NCBI RefSeq assembly: GCF_022539665.2
Contig: NC_081335.1
Span: forward strand, 6,696,001-6,760,000
Reading direction: 5' to 3'
DNA from: Daphnia carinata
Lineage: Eukaryota; Arthropoda; Branchiopoda; Diplostraca; Daphniidae
DNA: 64,000 nt
Every line of letters begins with the position of its first letter. Positions within the stretch are counted from its first letter, which is position 1. The position numbers and the translations under genes were made by a program. Below are positions 1 through 8,228 of the stretch, in pieces. The notes under the pieces were generated by a model. That model was not told the origin of the DNA. It searched no databases and was given only the letters and a program-made list of their open reading frames with translations.

Positions 1-160
1 AAAAATAACCATACTACATCAACAAAATGTTGAGAAGGTAAAAGTATCGGCATCGGTAACGCGTGCGATATTTGAAAATAGTTTCGCGATATATTTTTCG
101 AAAATTGAAGTATCGGTACCGCGATACCGATACTTTTTCAAAGTATCGCTTCCAACCCTG
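1..160 (-). mobile_element. Terminus of a hAT-like element, cut by the window edge
   Basis: Read on the minus strand from 160, the segment begins CAGGGTTGGAAGCGATACTT and continues with many GTATCG/CGATAC words. The first ~33 bases match the left end of the complete element at 18555. The terminal CAGGGTTGGA is typical of hAT transposons. It cuts into the BEL-A integrase C-terminal region, and the expected 8-bp duplication on this side is tccaaagg at 161-168; its partner would lie left of the window. The open frame running through 19-160 is only read-through from BEL-A and is not a real protein end. Confidence 0.75.
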
Positions 161-741
161 TCCAAAGGGCATAGTTCGGTAATTCCGCGTCGGAAGATTC
201 CGGAGGGTAGTTGAATGTCGACGGTGCGTACGCAGCCATCCGATCCCGGGAACACCTGCACGACGTGTCCGATGTTCCAGACTCCGCGACTAAGACTCTT
301 GTCGATCTCGAGGATTACACCACCTATTTTGAAGTTCGGGCGTTCCGTCCTCCATTTCTTTCTGGCGGATAGCGATTGGAAGTAAACCGTTTTCCACAGA
401 TCCCAGAAAAGATTGAGGACGCGTTGCACATACCGATAGCGGTCTCGCGGTGGAGCGTCGTGAAAGGATCCGGGTGGCGGGTAGGCGGTGGGGGAACGAT
501 TTAGGAAATCATTCGGAGTTAATGGGCGGAAGTCGGCTGGATCGGAGCTCACATACGTGAGGGGACGGGTATTCAGCAATCCAGCGACTTCGTATAGCAA
601 GGTCCGGAGAAGGTCTTCTGATGGATAGCGAAGGCTACTGTTTTCTTGTTCCAGTGCGCTATAAAGCGCTCTTTTGGTTGACTTCACCAACGATTCATGA
701 GAGCCTCCGAAGTGTGGCGACCGAGGCGGCTGGAAGGTCCA
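161..741 (-). pseudogene. BEL-A integrase C-terminus with DUF5641-like domain
   Basis: The frame reads WTFQPPRSPHFGGSHESLVK, the end of the DDE integrase core including the catalytic Glu region. It continues through a typical BEL/Pao C-terminal domain with LLNTRPLTYV, LTPNDFL, LFWDLW, KKWRTERPNFKIGGVILEID and RGITELCPL. It continues directly from codons at 8233-8229, as the 5-bp duplication GTCCA lets both halves read EWT/WTF across the BEL-B insertion. Downstream it is cut by the hAT-like terminus at 160. It is a fragment of a mobile-element polyprotein, not a host gene. Confidence 0.85.
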
Positions 742-1298
742 TATTGCCAAGTGTCACGCCGGTGGACGAAAACGAAACGAAATGAAGTTTTTTAACACGA
801 TGTATTTAGTAAACTGATTGCCTGTCAGCCTACGAACGAAAAGGTAAAGGAAGGGCGATAAATGGGTGCTTGTCCGTCAATCGATACTACATTTAAGGAT
901 AAACACAACACACGATTTCATCTGCCGACCCGTGAGAATCGAAATTTCCACGTAGTCGATGTCGGCAGATTTTCGAGATTCGAAAATGGTCGATGCTGCT
1001 ACAAAAAAACGAAATGGAGACTTGACACGAGGTGAATAAGCGGAAGGGAGACGAACACACGAGACGTTCGTCTACCACAGCAGCAAAATTGCGAGTAACC
1101 CGTTGAGTCGAAAAATTCACCCGAGTATCAATTTTTTAGCCCTTCCTCTGTCTTCTCATTCTTTGTCTCCTCGGCGGGATGTCGTCTAATGGCTCGAGGA
1201 GGTGTCTGGCGAGAATGTCACCTGACGTCTGGGTCTTGGGGCCTTTCTCGAATTTAAATGATTAGCGCTACTTGTGCGGGTGTTGGGACTCCCGAACA
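742..1298 (-). repeat. BEL-B 3' LTR
   Basis: This 557-bp direct repeat matches 7672-8228. Read on the minus strand it begins TGTTCGGGAGTCCC and ends TTGGCAATA. The shifted C-terminal coding frame of BEL-B runs about 113 bases into it before a stop at 1186. The left flank 737-741 (GTCCA) is one copy of the target duplication. Confidence 0.93.
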
Positions 1299-1596
1299 TC
1301 GCCGGCCCTGGGTCCGGTTTGACTGGACACATTTTTCGTATGCTGACGGACTCTAGAAGGCAGAGTTTGTGAGCTGGGCGATGTAATTTGGTGCCACGCA
1401 CTTGGACCATGGCTGATCGGACAACTTTGTCAGGCCCAGCAAAGACTTCCGTGATTCTTCCAAGGGGCCAAGAACCGCGCGGAGTGGCTGCGTCGATTAT
1501 GATGACGATATCACCGACCTCCAAATTGTTTTGGGTTTCGTACCATTTTTCCGCTCGGTAAGGCCTGGTACGATCTCGCGCATCCAGTGTCGCCAA
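1186..1596 (-). CDS. BEL-B polyprotein tail in a shifted frame (DUF5641-like)
   Basis: This frame holds the expected BEL/Pao C-terminal sequence (KWYETQNNLEVGDIVIIID, RGSWPLGRI, VQVRGTKLHRPAHKLCLLES). It overlaps the end of the main frame, whose last residues are out-of-register translation of the same DNA. The simplest reading is one coding region with a 1-base change in the T run at 1546-1550. That change may be a real mutation or a sequencing error. A programmed shift is unlikely so far past the catalytic domains. The real coding part starts near 1550, not at the first Met. Confidence 0.75.
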   Translation of the reverse strand: MATLDARDRTRPYRAEKWYETQNNLEVGDIVIIIDAATPRGSWPLGRITEVFAGPDKVVRSAMVQVRGTKLHRPAHKLCLLESVSIRKMCPVKPDPGPAMFGSPNTRTSSANHLNSRKAPRPRRQVTFSPDTSSSH

Positions 1597-4500
1597 AACT
1601 GGTCGGCAATGGCTTGAGAAATACGCCAGCGTTTTTTCGATGAGAGGTCTTGGTCAGAAAAAACGTCTGGAGGAACATTCGGCTTTGCTCGACCTAGCAA
1701 AAGATGGTTTGGCGTCAAACATTCTGGGTCGCTCGGGTCTTCGGTTAGCGGGGTCAACTTGCGGCTGTTGAGAATGTTCTCCACATGCGTTAACGCCGTG
1801 ACGAGGATTTCATCAGTTAGACGTTGACGACCTAAAACGAATTGGAGCGCATGTTTTGCGGCGCGCACCATACGCTCCCATACTCCGCCAAAATGCGGAG
1901 AAGCTGGCGGGTTGAAGTGCCACGAAGTTGGTTGTCGGCTGAGATGACGGAGAATGGTCGACTGGCTTAAATTTTCTAGGCAGACGGCCAATTCACGATG
2001 AGCACCGACAAAGTTAGTACCGTTGTCGCTGTGGTATGATGCCGGAACACCACGGCGGTTCTGAAACCGATCAAGTGCAGCGATGAAAGAGCTGGTGTCG
2101 AGGGAGTAGGCCATCTCTAAGTGAACGCTGCGTGAGGAGAGGCAGGTGAATAAGCATCCCCAACGCTTGACCGTCCTTCGGAAAAGGGTGACATCCACGG
2201 GACCCCAATAATCTAACCCGGTGTGCGTGAAGGCTGGTAGGCCGGCCCGTAGTCGTACCGCGGGCAAGTCGGCCATTTTAGGCGTTGAACCTTTAGCTCT
2301 ATACCTGCGGCAGATATAGCATAGGTTCCACACGCGGTGAGTTGTTATACGTCCCTTCGGTATCCAAAATTGTTTTCGGGCTTCGTGATGAAGCTGCTCG
2401 GCGGATAGATGGCCGCGTTCGCGATGAAGTTGGAACAAAATTAGCTCGGTCAGGCGTTCCTTAGGCGGAAGAATGATCGGATGGTGTGCGTCTTTAGGAA
2501 GCGGAGCCCTTTCGATACGGCCGCCTACGCGCAGTAGTCCGCGATGATCCAGGTGGGGTGCCAATTTCAATAACGTCGAGTTAGAGGGAATCTGACGGCC
2601 TGTTTGTAAGTGGACAATCTCCAACTGGTATGCATTCTTTTGAGCACGCCTCAACAAGAACTCTTTGGCTTGTCGAATCTCTTCAGCCATCAGCTCACCA
2701 AACGAACGATTACCGCTGGAGGATCGCGCGTTTTTTACCCAACGTTGCACGTAGGCCACTGCACGAATGATGATGTGGATGCGTGAAACGTTTGCGATTA
2801 GCGCGTCAATGCCATCCTCTTCTCTCTGTACTGCACCGATCCACGCAGATGGACGAATTTCGGGATCGCTGGGATCGATAGAGGGAAGAAAGGGGTGTTT
2901 GGGCCAGTTTTCAGGGTCCCGTAGGTAGGCTGGACCCATAAACCATCGATGTTGGCCAGTAAATTCCCCGGCATTCAAACCTCGGCTGGCGTCGTCGGCC
3001 GGGTTTAAGCTGCTCGGCACGTAATGCCACTGGTCTGGTAACGATGTTTCTAATATTTCGCCGACGCGGTTTCCAACATACACGTTGAAGCGGCAGGAAG
3101 TTGACTTGATCCAGCTCAATACCGTCGTCGAATCGGACCAGTAGAGCGCGCGGTCGAATTTGATGTCTAGCTCCTCCACCAGCAAGTTGGAAAGTCGGAT
3201 GACCAAGACTGCAGCTGACAATTCCAGCCTAGGGATCGTCAGAAATTTGAGCGGCGCGATTCTCGATTTCGCGATGAGAAAAGAAACGTCCGCCTTTCCG
3301 TCGGCGTAAACGAAGCGTGCGTAGGCCACCGCTCCAAATCCAGCCTCAGATGCGTCTCCGAAGATATGGAGCTCAGTCGAAGTGACGTCTTGTCGATTTG
3401 GAGACACACAGCGGCTTAAAACTAGCCCGTCCAGTGATGGTAGGGTGTGGGTCCAGTATTTCCAACAGTCTTGTAGGTCGGAATCCAATTGGTCATCCCA
3501 ATCAAATTGGCGACGCCAAACATCTTGCAGCAGGTGTTTGGCTTGGAAGACGATGGGCGAGAGGAAGCCTAGGGGGTCGAATATGCTGGACACCGCCCTT
3601 AACAAGGCTCGTTTCGTAGTACCAACTGGGGAGACGGGCGTTTTTAAAACGAAGGCATCGCGACGAAAGTCCCACACTAAACCGAGAGTACGCTCAATTG
3701 GTAAAGCGTCCAGGTCCATGTCTATAATGGGTTCTCGGTGTTGCATATCGGGGAGACCGGATCGCACGGCTGTATGTGACGTAGCCCATTGCGTCAAAGG
3801 GAAGCCTCCTGCCTTCAATGCTTCGGTAAGACGATGGGCCGTTGACAAAGCTTCCGAGATCGATTGGAACGAAACCAGCCAATTGTCAACGTAGAAATGG
3901 CGGGTAACTTGCGGTAGGAGAGTATCTGCATCACCACTGTCTCTGACTGCTTGTCGAAGGGCATTTGAGCAGACAGCTGGAGATGAAGCAGCTCCGAATA
4001 GGTGGACGTCCATTTGGTACACATCCGGTGGTTCTTTGCTGCCGGGTGTGCGCCATAAAAAACGAAAGGCCGGCCCGTCGGATGACCGGACCCGGACCTG
4101 ATGAAACTTCTTCTCTACGTCTGCCACCAAGGGGACGTGGTACTGGCGAAAACGGAGGAGTACGCCGATGAGGCTCGTCAAGAGATCAGGTCCCTTCAAT
4201 AGGAGGTCGTTCAGGCAGACACCTCGGCTCTTAGCTCTTAAGTCGAAGACCACTCGACACTTTCCAGGTTTATTTGGATTGAATACCGGGTGGTGGGCGT
4301 TGTACCAGATGCGGCCTAGAGGTCCCTCATCTATTTCGGTTCGCGATAGTTTTCGGGCGTGTTTTAAATTGACGTATCCTTCAATAACGCTGCGATAGGT
4401 CTCTGCCAAGCTGGGATCCTTTTCGAATCTCCTTTCCAGATTGAATAGCCGTCGTTCGGCAGTGAAAATGTTGTTGTGGAGATTTGGAGAATCGGTCTTC

Positions 4501-7322
4501 CACAACAGCCCACATTCATATCGTTCGCCGTTATGTTTAGTCGATTCTTGCAGAATTTTCCACGCTCGCTGCTCGTCTTGCGACATCGGCGACTTCACGT
4601 TCGGCTTCGTCCCAAACGTGTCTACCTCGATGAACTGACGAACCATGGACGTTATTTTATCTTCGCCGGAGCTGATATGGAAACAGCCTACTCCTTGTGA
4701 GCCTGAACGATGCGTGGGACCGGCGATATACCAGCCGAAGGCAGTTAAGTGGGCGCGAGGAGATCTTGGTTGCAGCGGGTCTTTCCGTGTTTCGAATATT
4801 TCCAGAGCCGCCGGATGATCCTGACCGATGAGAACCGCAACATCTTCGGCTTTAAATGAATGTATAGGCACGTGGGAGAGATGGGGCCACGTCTTCGTCA
4901 ACTTAACCAAGTCGAACAGTCGTTTGGTAAGCTCAAATGACGGCATGACGTGCACATCTACTGCCTCGAAGTCGGATGTCCGATCGATGGAGGTGATTGT
5001 GAAGCAGACGACCTCAGTGTCGACAGCTTGACTTTCGCCATTCACAGTCTTCGTCGTAGTCCGCTCCAGTCTCCCTCTAATACCTAGATGATCAGCGGTT
5101 TGTCGTTTTAGGACCGAGATTTCGCTGCCCGAGTCTAGAAGAGCAAAGGTACGAGTCTCCATTCCATTTGCCTTCAGGATTACCGGCACTATTGGTAAAA
5201 GGGTTCGACGAGACGTTGAATTGGAGGCTGTGGATCCAGTGAAGGTTACTCCAACGGCGTCCGACTGTCTTGTTTCCGAACGTTTAGGCGGGTAGACTTT
5301 CGGGGCGCCATGCATCAAGGGGTGGTGAAATCCCTCACAATTTGCGGTTGAGCATCGCTCTCGCCGTTTACAGTCGTGGCTCAGGTGGTCGCGCTCCAAG
5401 CAGCGAAAACAGGCCTTAAAATCCTTGACGATGGCAGCTCTCTTTTCCACAGGAAGTTGCCTGAATTGTCGACATTGGCTCAGGGGATGTCGATTATGGC
5501 TGTCGCAAACGGGACACGTAGACGACGTCGAAATGTTGAAGACTTGACGGTTGGTCGTCTGTCGATTCTTTAAGTGGTCTGCTCCGTTTCCGCGTGAAGT
5601 AGTCGACGGGTTCATATCAATGAACGATGACCGAACGGAAAGTTCAGCCATGGCTATATTGTCCAGCCATTGGTTAAATTCTTCGATGGTGGGTAAATTC
5701 GGCTGCATAGACCAGCTATGTTCACCCCATTTGCTCCTCAAATTTGAAGGGAGCTTTGACACTAGTTGCGCCAATGTAGCATGACTTTGCAGCTCCATTC
5801 CGTAACCACCGAGGCGTAGGGTTGCGACGACTGAATGTAGGTCCGCGGAGAAATTTTTCAGTGCCTGGAAGTCTCCCTCTTTAAAGGCGCGGAGCTTTAG
5901 GAGGGAAGAAACGCAGGCTTGCGCTACGACTTGCGGGTTCCCATATCTCTTGTGGAGTTCCAAAAGAGCGTGTTGGTAGAGCCCAGGGTTCAGCAACGCC
6001 TCCCCGAGAGTTCTCCTTATCCCCGGTGCAAGTGCCTCACGAAGATGAGTCAGTCTTTCAGCATCGGACCCCACGGCGTCGTGAACGAGGATTTTGAATG
6101 TTTGGATAAACATTGGCCAGCTGCGTGGATCTCCATGGAAGGACGGTACCTGGAGTCTCGGCGGTTTTATTCCAGAGCGGGCGGTCGATGGGAATGATGG
6201 ATTTAGCGCATGAATCCAAGCATCTGGCATATAGGCATCTGTCATTGATAGACGATGGCCGCCTTCCTGCGGTGACGTATGGTTTTGCGCCGATGGATTG
6301 AAGGTAGAGAAGACTGGGGCAGAAGCGTTGTTGGGAAAAGGTAAGGATCGATCGGTCGTGTTTTCAATAGCTGGTTGGTGTGGCGGTAGCGAAGCTGCAC
6401 AAGAAGCCATGGGTGTAAAGGCAGCAGTAGTTTGAATCGCTGGAAGGGTTCTCGATAGTGGTGTAATACGCAGTGAAGCAGTTGTCGGTTGTACTTCCAA
6501 TTTCACAGGTAACTGCTCAGAGGTGGGCACATTTCTACCAAGTATCTCGTCATCCAGTAAAACTTCAGCAAGCTGCTGACGCATGATTACTCCGTTGTGT
6601 CGTTGTCTTTCGGCTTCGTCGCGCAGTTCTCGTTGTCTCCTCTGAGAGTCGATCTGTCTTCGTTGGGAGTCGATCTTGCTCTGTTGGATCTGGGAGTCAA
6701 TCCGCTGCTGTAAACACTCAACCTCTACTTTCATTAAACAGGCTTCCTCCTCTTCTCTGATCTTCGCCTCCTCCTGTTCTTGACGCAGTTTCAGCTCGGC
6801 CTCTTTCTGAAGTCGGTCAACTTCATGAATTTTTGTGAGCGTCGATGATGTACTGGAACTACGGGCAGATCGTTGAGAACGAGAAGATGCTGTAGACCTG
6901 GGAGGAAGGCTTGCTAGGTATTGGTCGACTTTGTTGGTGAACTCTTCGTGCTCGGAAGACACAAACTGTAACCAAAATTTCTCGGCTCCAGCTTGTTCAA
7001 GAGAGAGTCGTGCGTAGGTCAGGTATCGGTCATGGCGAGCTTCAAGTTCTTCATAATCACGGACGTAAACGGCTCGCAGAGTTCTTATAGTGTCTCTGTC
7101 GTCTCCTGTTCTGACCGATGCCATCATTCGTTTGCCAGACTTCGTGTGGGTAGCCTTAGCGACGGTACGAGCTCGTTTCAACTTCTCAGGGTCGATCACG
7201 CTTTCCCAAGTTTCGGGATCTTCATCCTGGTGGGCAGTCAGAAGATTGAAGGTGGGATCAGGGTTCGCTTCTGCCATAATGTCGGAGCGGGGAGTTACAG
7301 GAATAATGAGACGAGTAGTCAC
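1497..7322 (-). CDS. BEL-B Gag-Pol polyprotein (1941 codons, shifted near its end)
   Basis: This single long frame encodes all BEL/Pao domains in order. About residues 165-250 form a charged coiled coil. About 395-540 are the DUF1759-like Gag domain (FHGDPRSWPMF). Near 605-660 are zinc-knuckle Cys/His motifs (CPVCDSHNRHPLSQC, CFRCLERDHLSHDC). The aspartic protease active site DSGS is at about residue 729. The reverse transcriptase motif is YVDN at about 1144, RNase H lies near 1325 (FGDASEAGFGAVAYA), and an HHCC integrase zinc region follows. The DDE core shows D at about 1704 (LDYWGP), D at about 1765 (HSDNGTNF) and E at about 1815 (FGGVWERM). The frame leaves register in a T5 run at 1546-1550, so the last ~30 residues are out of frame and the DUF5641-like tail continues in 1186-1596. 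The start could be codon 1 or the Met at codon 16 (7277). YVDN in place of YVDD may be a lineage variant. Confidence 0.93.
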   Translation of the reverse strand: MTTRLIIPVTPRSDIMAEANPDPTFNLLTAHQDEDPETWESVIDPEKLKRARTVAKATHTKSGKRMMASVRTGDDRDTIRTLRAVYVRDYEELEARHDRYLTYARLSLEQAGAEKFWLQFVSSEHEEFTNKVDQYLASLPPRSTASSRSQRSARSSSTSSTLTKIHEVDRLQKEAELKLRQEQEEAKIREEEEACLMKVEVECLQQRIDSQIQQSKIDSQRRQIDSQRRQRELRDEAERQRHNGVIMRQQLAEVLLDDEILGRNVPTSEQLPVKLEVQPTTASLRITPLSRTLPAIQTTAAFTPMASCAASLPPHQPAIENTTDRSLPFPNNASAPVFSTFNPSAQNHTSPQEGGHRLSMTDAYMPDAWIHALNPSFPSTARSGIKPPRLQVPSFHGDPRSWPMFIQTFKILVHDAVGSDAERLTHLREALAPGIRRTLGEALLNPGLYQHALLELHKRYGNPQVVAQACVSSLLKLRAFKEGDFQALKNFSADLHSVVATLRLGGYGMELQSHATLAQLVSKLPSNLRSKWGEHSWSMQPNLPTIEEFNQWLDNIAMAELSVRSSFIDMNPSTTSRGNGADHLKNRQTTNRQVFNISTSSTCPVCDSHNRHPLSQCRQFRQLPVEKRAAIVKDFKACFRCLERDHLSHDCKRRERCSTANCEGFHHPLMHGAPKVYPPKRSETRQSDAVGVTFTGSTASNSTSRRTLLPIVPVILKANGMETRTFALLDSGSEISVLKRQTADHLGIRGRLERTTTKTVNGESQAVDTEVVCFTITSIDRTSDFEAVDVHVMPSFELTKRLFDLVKLTKTWPHLSHVPIHSFKAEDVAVLIGQDHPAALEIFETRKDPLQPRSPRAHLTAFGWYIAGPTHRSGSQGVGCFHISSGEDKITSMVRQFIEVDTFGTKPNVKSPMSQDEQRAWKILQESTKHNGERYECGLLWKTDSPNLHNNIFTAERRLFNLERRFEKDPSLAETYRSVIEGYVNLKHARKLSRTEIDEGPLGRIWYNAHHPVFNPNKPGKCRVVFDLRAKSRGVCLNDLLLKGPDLLTSLIGVLLRFRQYHVPLVADVEKKFHQVRVRSSDGPAFRFLWRTPGSKEPPDVYQMDVHLFGAASSPAVCSNALRQAVRDSGDADTLLPQVTRHFYVDNWLVSFQSISEALSTAHRLTEALKAGGFPLTQWATSHTAVRSGLPDMQHREPIIDMDLDALPIERTLGLVWDFRRDAFVLKTPVSPVGTTKRALLRAVSSIFDPLGFLSPIVFQAKHLLQDVWRRQFDWDDQLDSDLQDCWKYWTHTLPSLDGLVLSRCVSPNRQDVTSTELHIFGDASEAGFGAVAYARFVYADGKADVSFLIAKSRIAPLKFLTIPRLELSAAVLVIRLSNLLVEELDIKFDRALYWSDSTTVLSWIKSTSCRFNVYVGNRVGEILETSLPDQWHYVPSSLNPADDASRGLNAGEFTGQHRWFMGPAYLRDPENWPKHPFLPSIDPSDPEIRPSAWIGAVQREEDGIDALIANVSRIHIIIRAVAYVQRWVKNARSSSGNRSFGELMAEEIRQAKEFLLRRAQKNAYQLEIVHLQTGRQIPSNSTLLKLAPHLDHRGLLRVGGRIERAPLPKDAHHPIILPPKERLTELILFQLHRERGHLSAEQLHHEARKQFWIPKGRITTHRVWNLCYICRRYRAKGSTPKMADLPAVRLRAGLPAFTHTGLDYWGPVDVTLFRRTVKRWGCLFTCLSSRSVHLEMAYSLDTSSFIAALDRFQNRRGVPASYHSDNGTNFVGAHRELAVCLENLSQSTILRHLSRQPTSWHFNPPASPHFGGVWERMVRAAKHALQFVLGRQRLTDEILVTALTHVENILNSRKLTPLTEDPSDPECLTPNHLLLGRAKPNVPPDVFSDQDLSSKKRWRISQAIADQFWRHWMREIVPGLTERKNGTKPKTIWRSVISSS

Positions 7323-7650
7323 TGTTAGCAGAGAGATGGCAGTTGATCACACGAAGATATTACGTGTCGTTAGATGCAAGGGCGTCAGCTGGACCGATCA
7401 CGAAAGACCAGGAGACAATGCCAAGCGCGGCGATTGTATGTCTCCAAACACGAAGTGAGAAGGTCGCTTTGAAATACGCGGTGAAGGTTCGATAGCGACA
7501 CCAGGTTAGGGAAATTTCCTTAGGAGAATTACCTCCACAAACGCGAAGGTTTGAACGAACGAGTGCCTACGAGCGAGGACTGCCACGCGGGACTTTTGGA
7601 ACGAGAGTTCCACGCAGCGTGCACGTTGGCCGGATCGAGAGGAAGTTTAA
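7323..7650 (-). other. BEL-B untranslated leader
   Basis: This stretch lies between the primer-binding site and the Gag-Pol start and has no convincing coding content. It would be the 5' leader of the genomic RNA and probably holds the packaging signal. That role is inferred from position only. Confidence 0.5.
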
Positions 7651-7668
7651 TTCCCGGTCGATGCACCA
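7651..7668 (-). promoter_or_regulatory. BEL-B primer-binding site, tRNA-Gly-like
   Basis: The plus strand reads TTCCCGGTCGATGCACCA, three bases inside the 5' LTR. This equals the 3' end of arthropod tRNA-Gly (acceptor CCGATGC plus ACCA) with one mismatch, as recalled from the fly tRNA. The position and the CCA end make a reverse-transcription primer site very likely; the tRNA identity is inference. Confidence 0.75.
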
Positions 7669-7671
7669 AAA

Positions 7672-8228
7672 TATTGCCAAGTGTCACGCCGGTGGACGAA
7701 AACGAAACGAAATGAACTTTTTTAACACGATGTATTTAGTAAACTGATTGCCTGTCAGCCTACGAACGAAAAGGTAAAGGAAGGGCGATAAATGGGTGCT
7801 TGTCCGTCAATCGATACTACATTTAAGGATAAACACAACACACGATTTCATCTGCCGACCCGTGAGAATCGAAATTTCCACGTAGTCGATGTCGGCAGAT
7901 TTTCGAGATTCGAGAATGGTCGATGCTGCTACAAAAAAACGAAATGGAGACTTGACACGAGGTGAATAAGCGGAAGGGAGACGAACACACGAGACGTTCG
8001 TCTACCACAGCAGCAAAATTGCGAGTAACCCGTTGAGTCGAAAAATTCACCCGAGTATCAATTTTTTAGCCTTTCCTCTGTCTTCTCATTCTTTGTCTCC
8101 TCGGCGGGATGTCGTCTAATGGCTCGAGGAGGTGTCTGGCGAGAATGTCACCTGACGTCTGGGTCTTGGGGCCTTTCTCGAATTTAAATGATTAGCGCTA
8201 CTTGTGCGGGTGTTGGGACTCCCGAACA
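7672..8228 (-). repeat. BEL-B 5' LTR
   Basis: This 557-bp copy matches 742-1298, with three substitutions seen by eye. On the minus strand it is the upstream LTR and should carry the promoter. Its outer flank, GTCCA at 8229-8233, is the other copy of the target duplication. Its inner edge is followed after three bases by the primer-binding site. Confidence 0.93.

Larger units (their letters stand above)
742..8228 (-). mobile_element. BEL-B: near-intact BEL/Pao LTR retrotransposon
   Basis: This is a complete 7487-bp element on the minus strand with two 557-bp LTRs (742-1298 and 7672-8228), a tRNA-Gly-like primer site and one long Gag-Pol frame. It is flanked by a 5-bp target duplication, GTCCA at 737-741 and 8229-8233, and sits inside the integrase gene of BEL-A. 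Aligning the LTRs by eye I find three substitutions (near 777, 986 and 1143 in the left copy) and no length change, so insertion was recent. The only obvious defect is a frameshift near 1546-1550, close to the end of the polyprotein. Confidence 0.93.

Noticed and set aside
893-1120. 75-codon frame present in two copies (also 7823-8050)
   Set aside because: It lies inside the BEL-B LTRs and is duplicated with them; no sign of selection on it as a protein.
1497-1596. Programmed frameshift between BEL-B pol and a downstream product
   Set aside because: The overlap lies far downstream of Gag-Pol junctions and splits one known domain; a 1-base change in a T run explains it.
3382-7458. Many plus-strand open frames opposite BEL-B pol and gag
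   Set aside because: Antisense shadows of the long minus-strand frame, favoured by its GC-rich codons.
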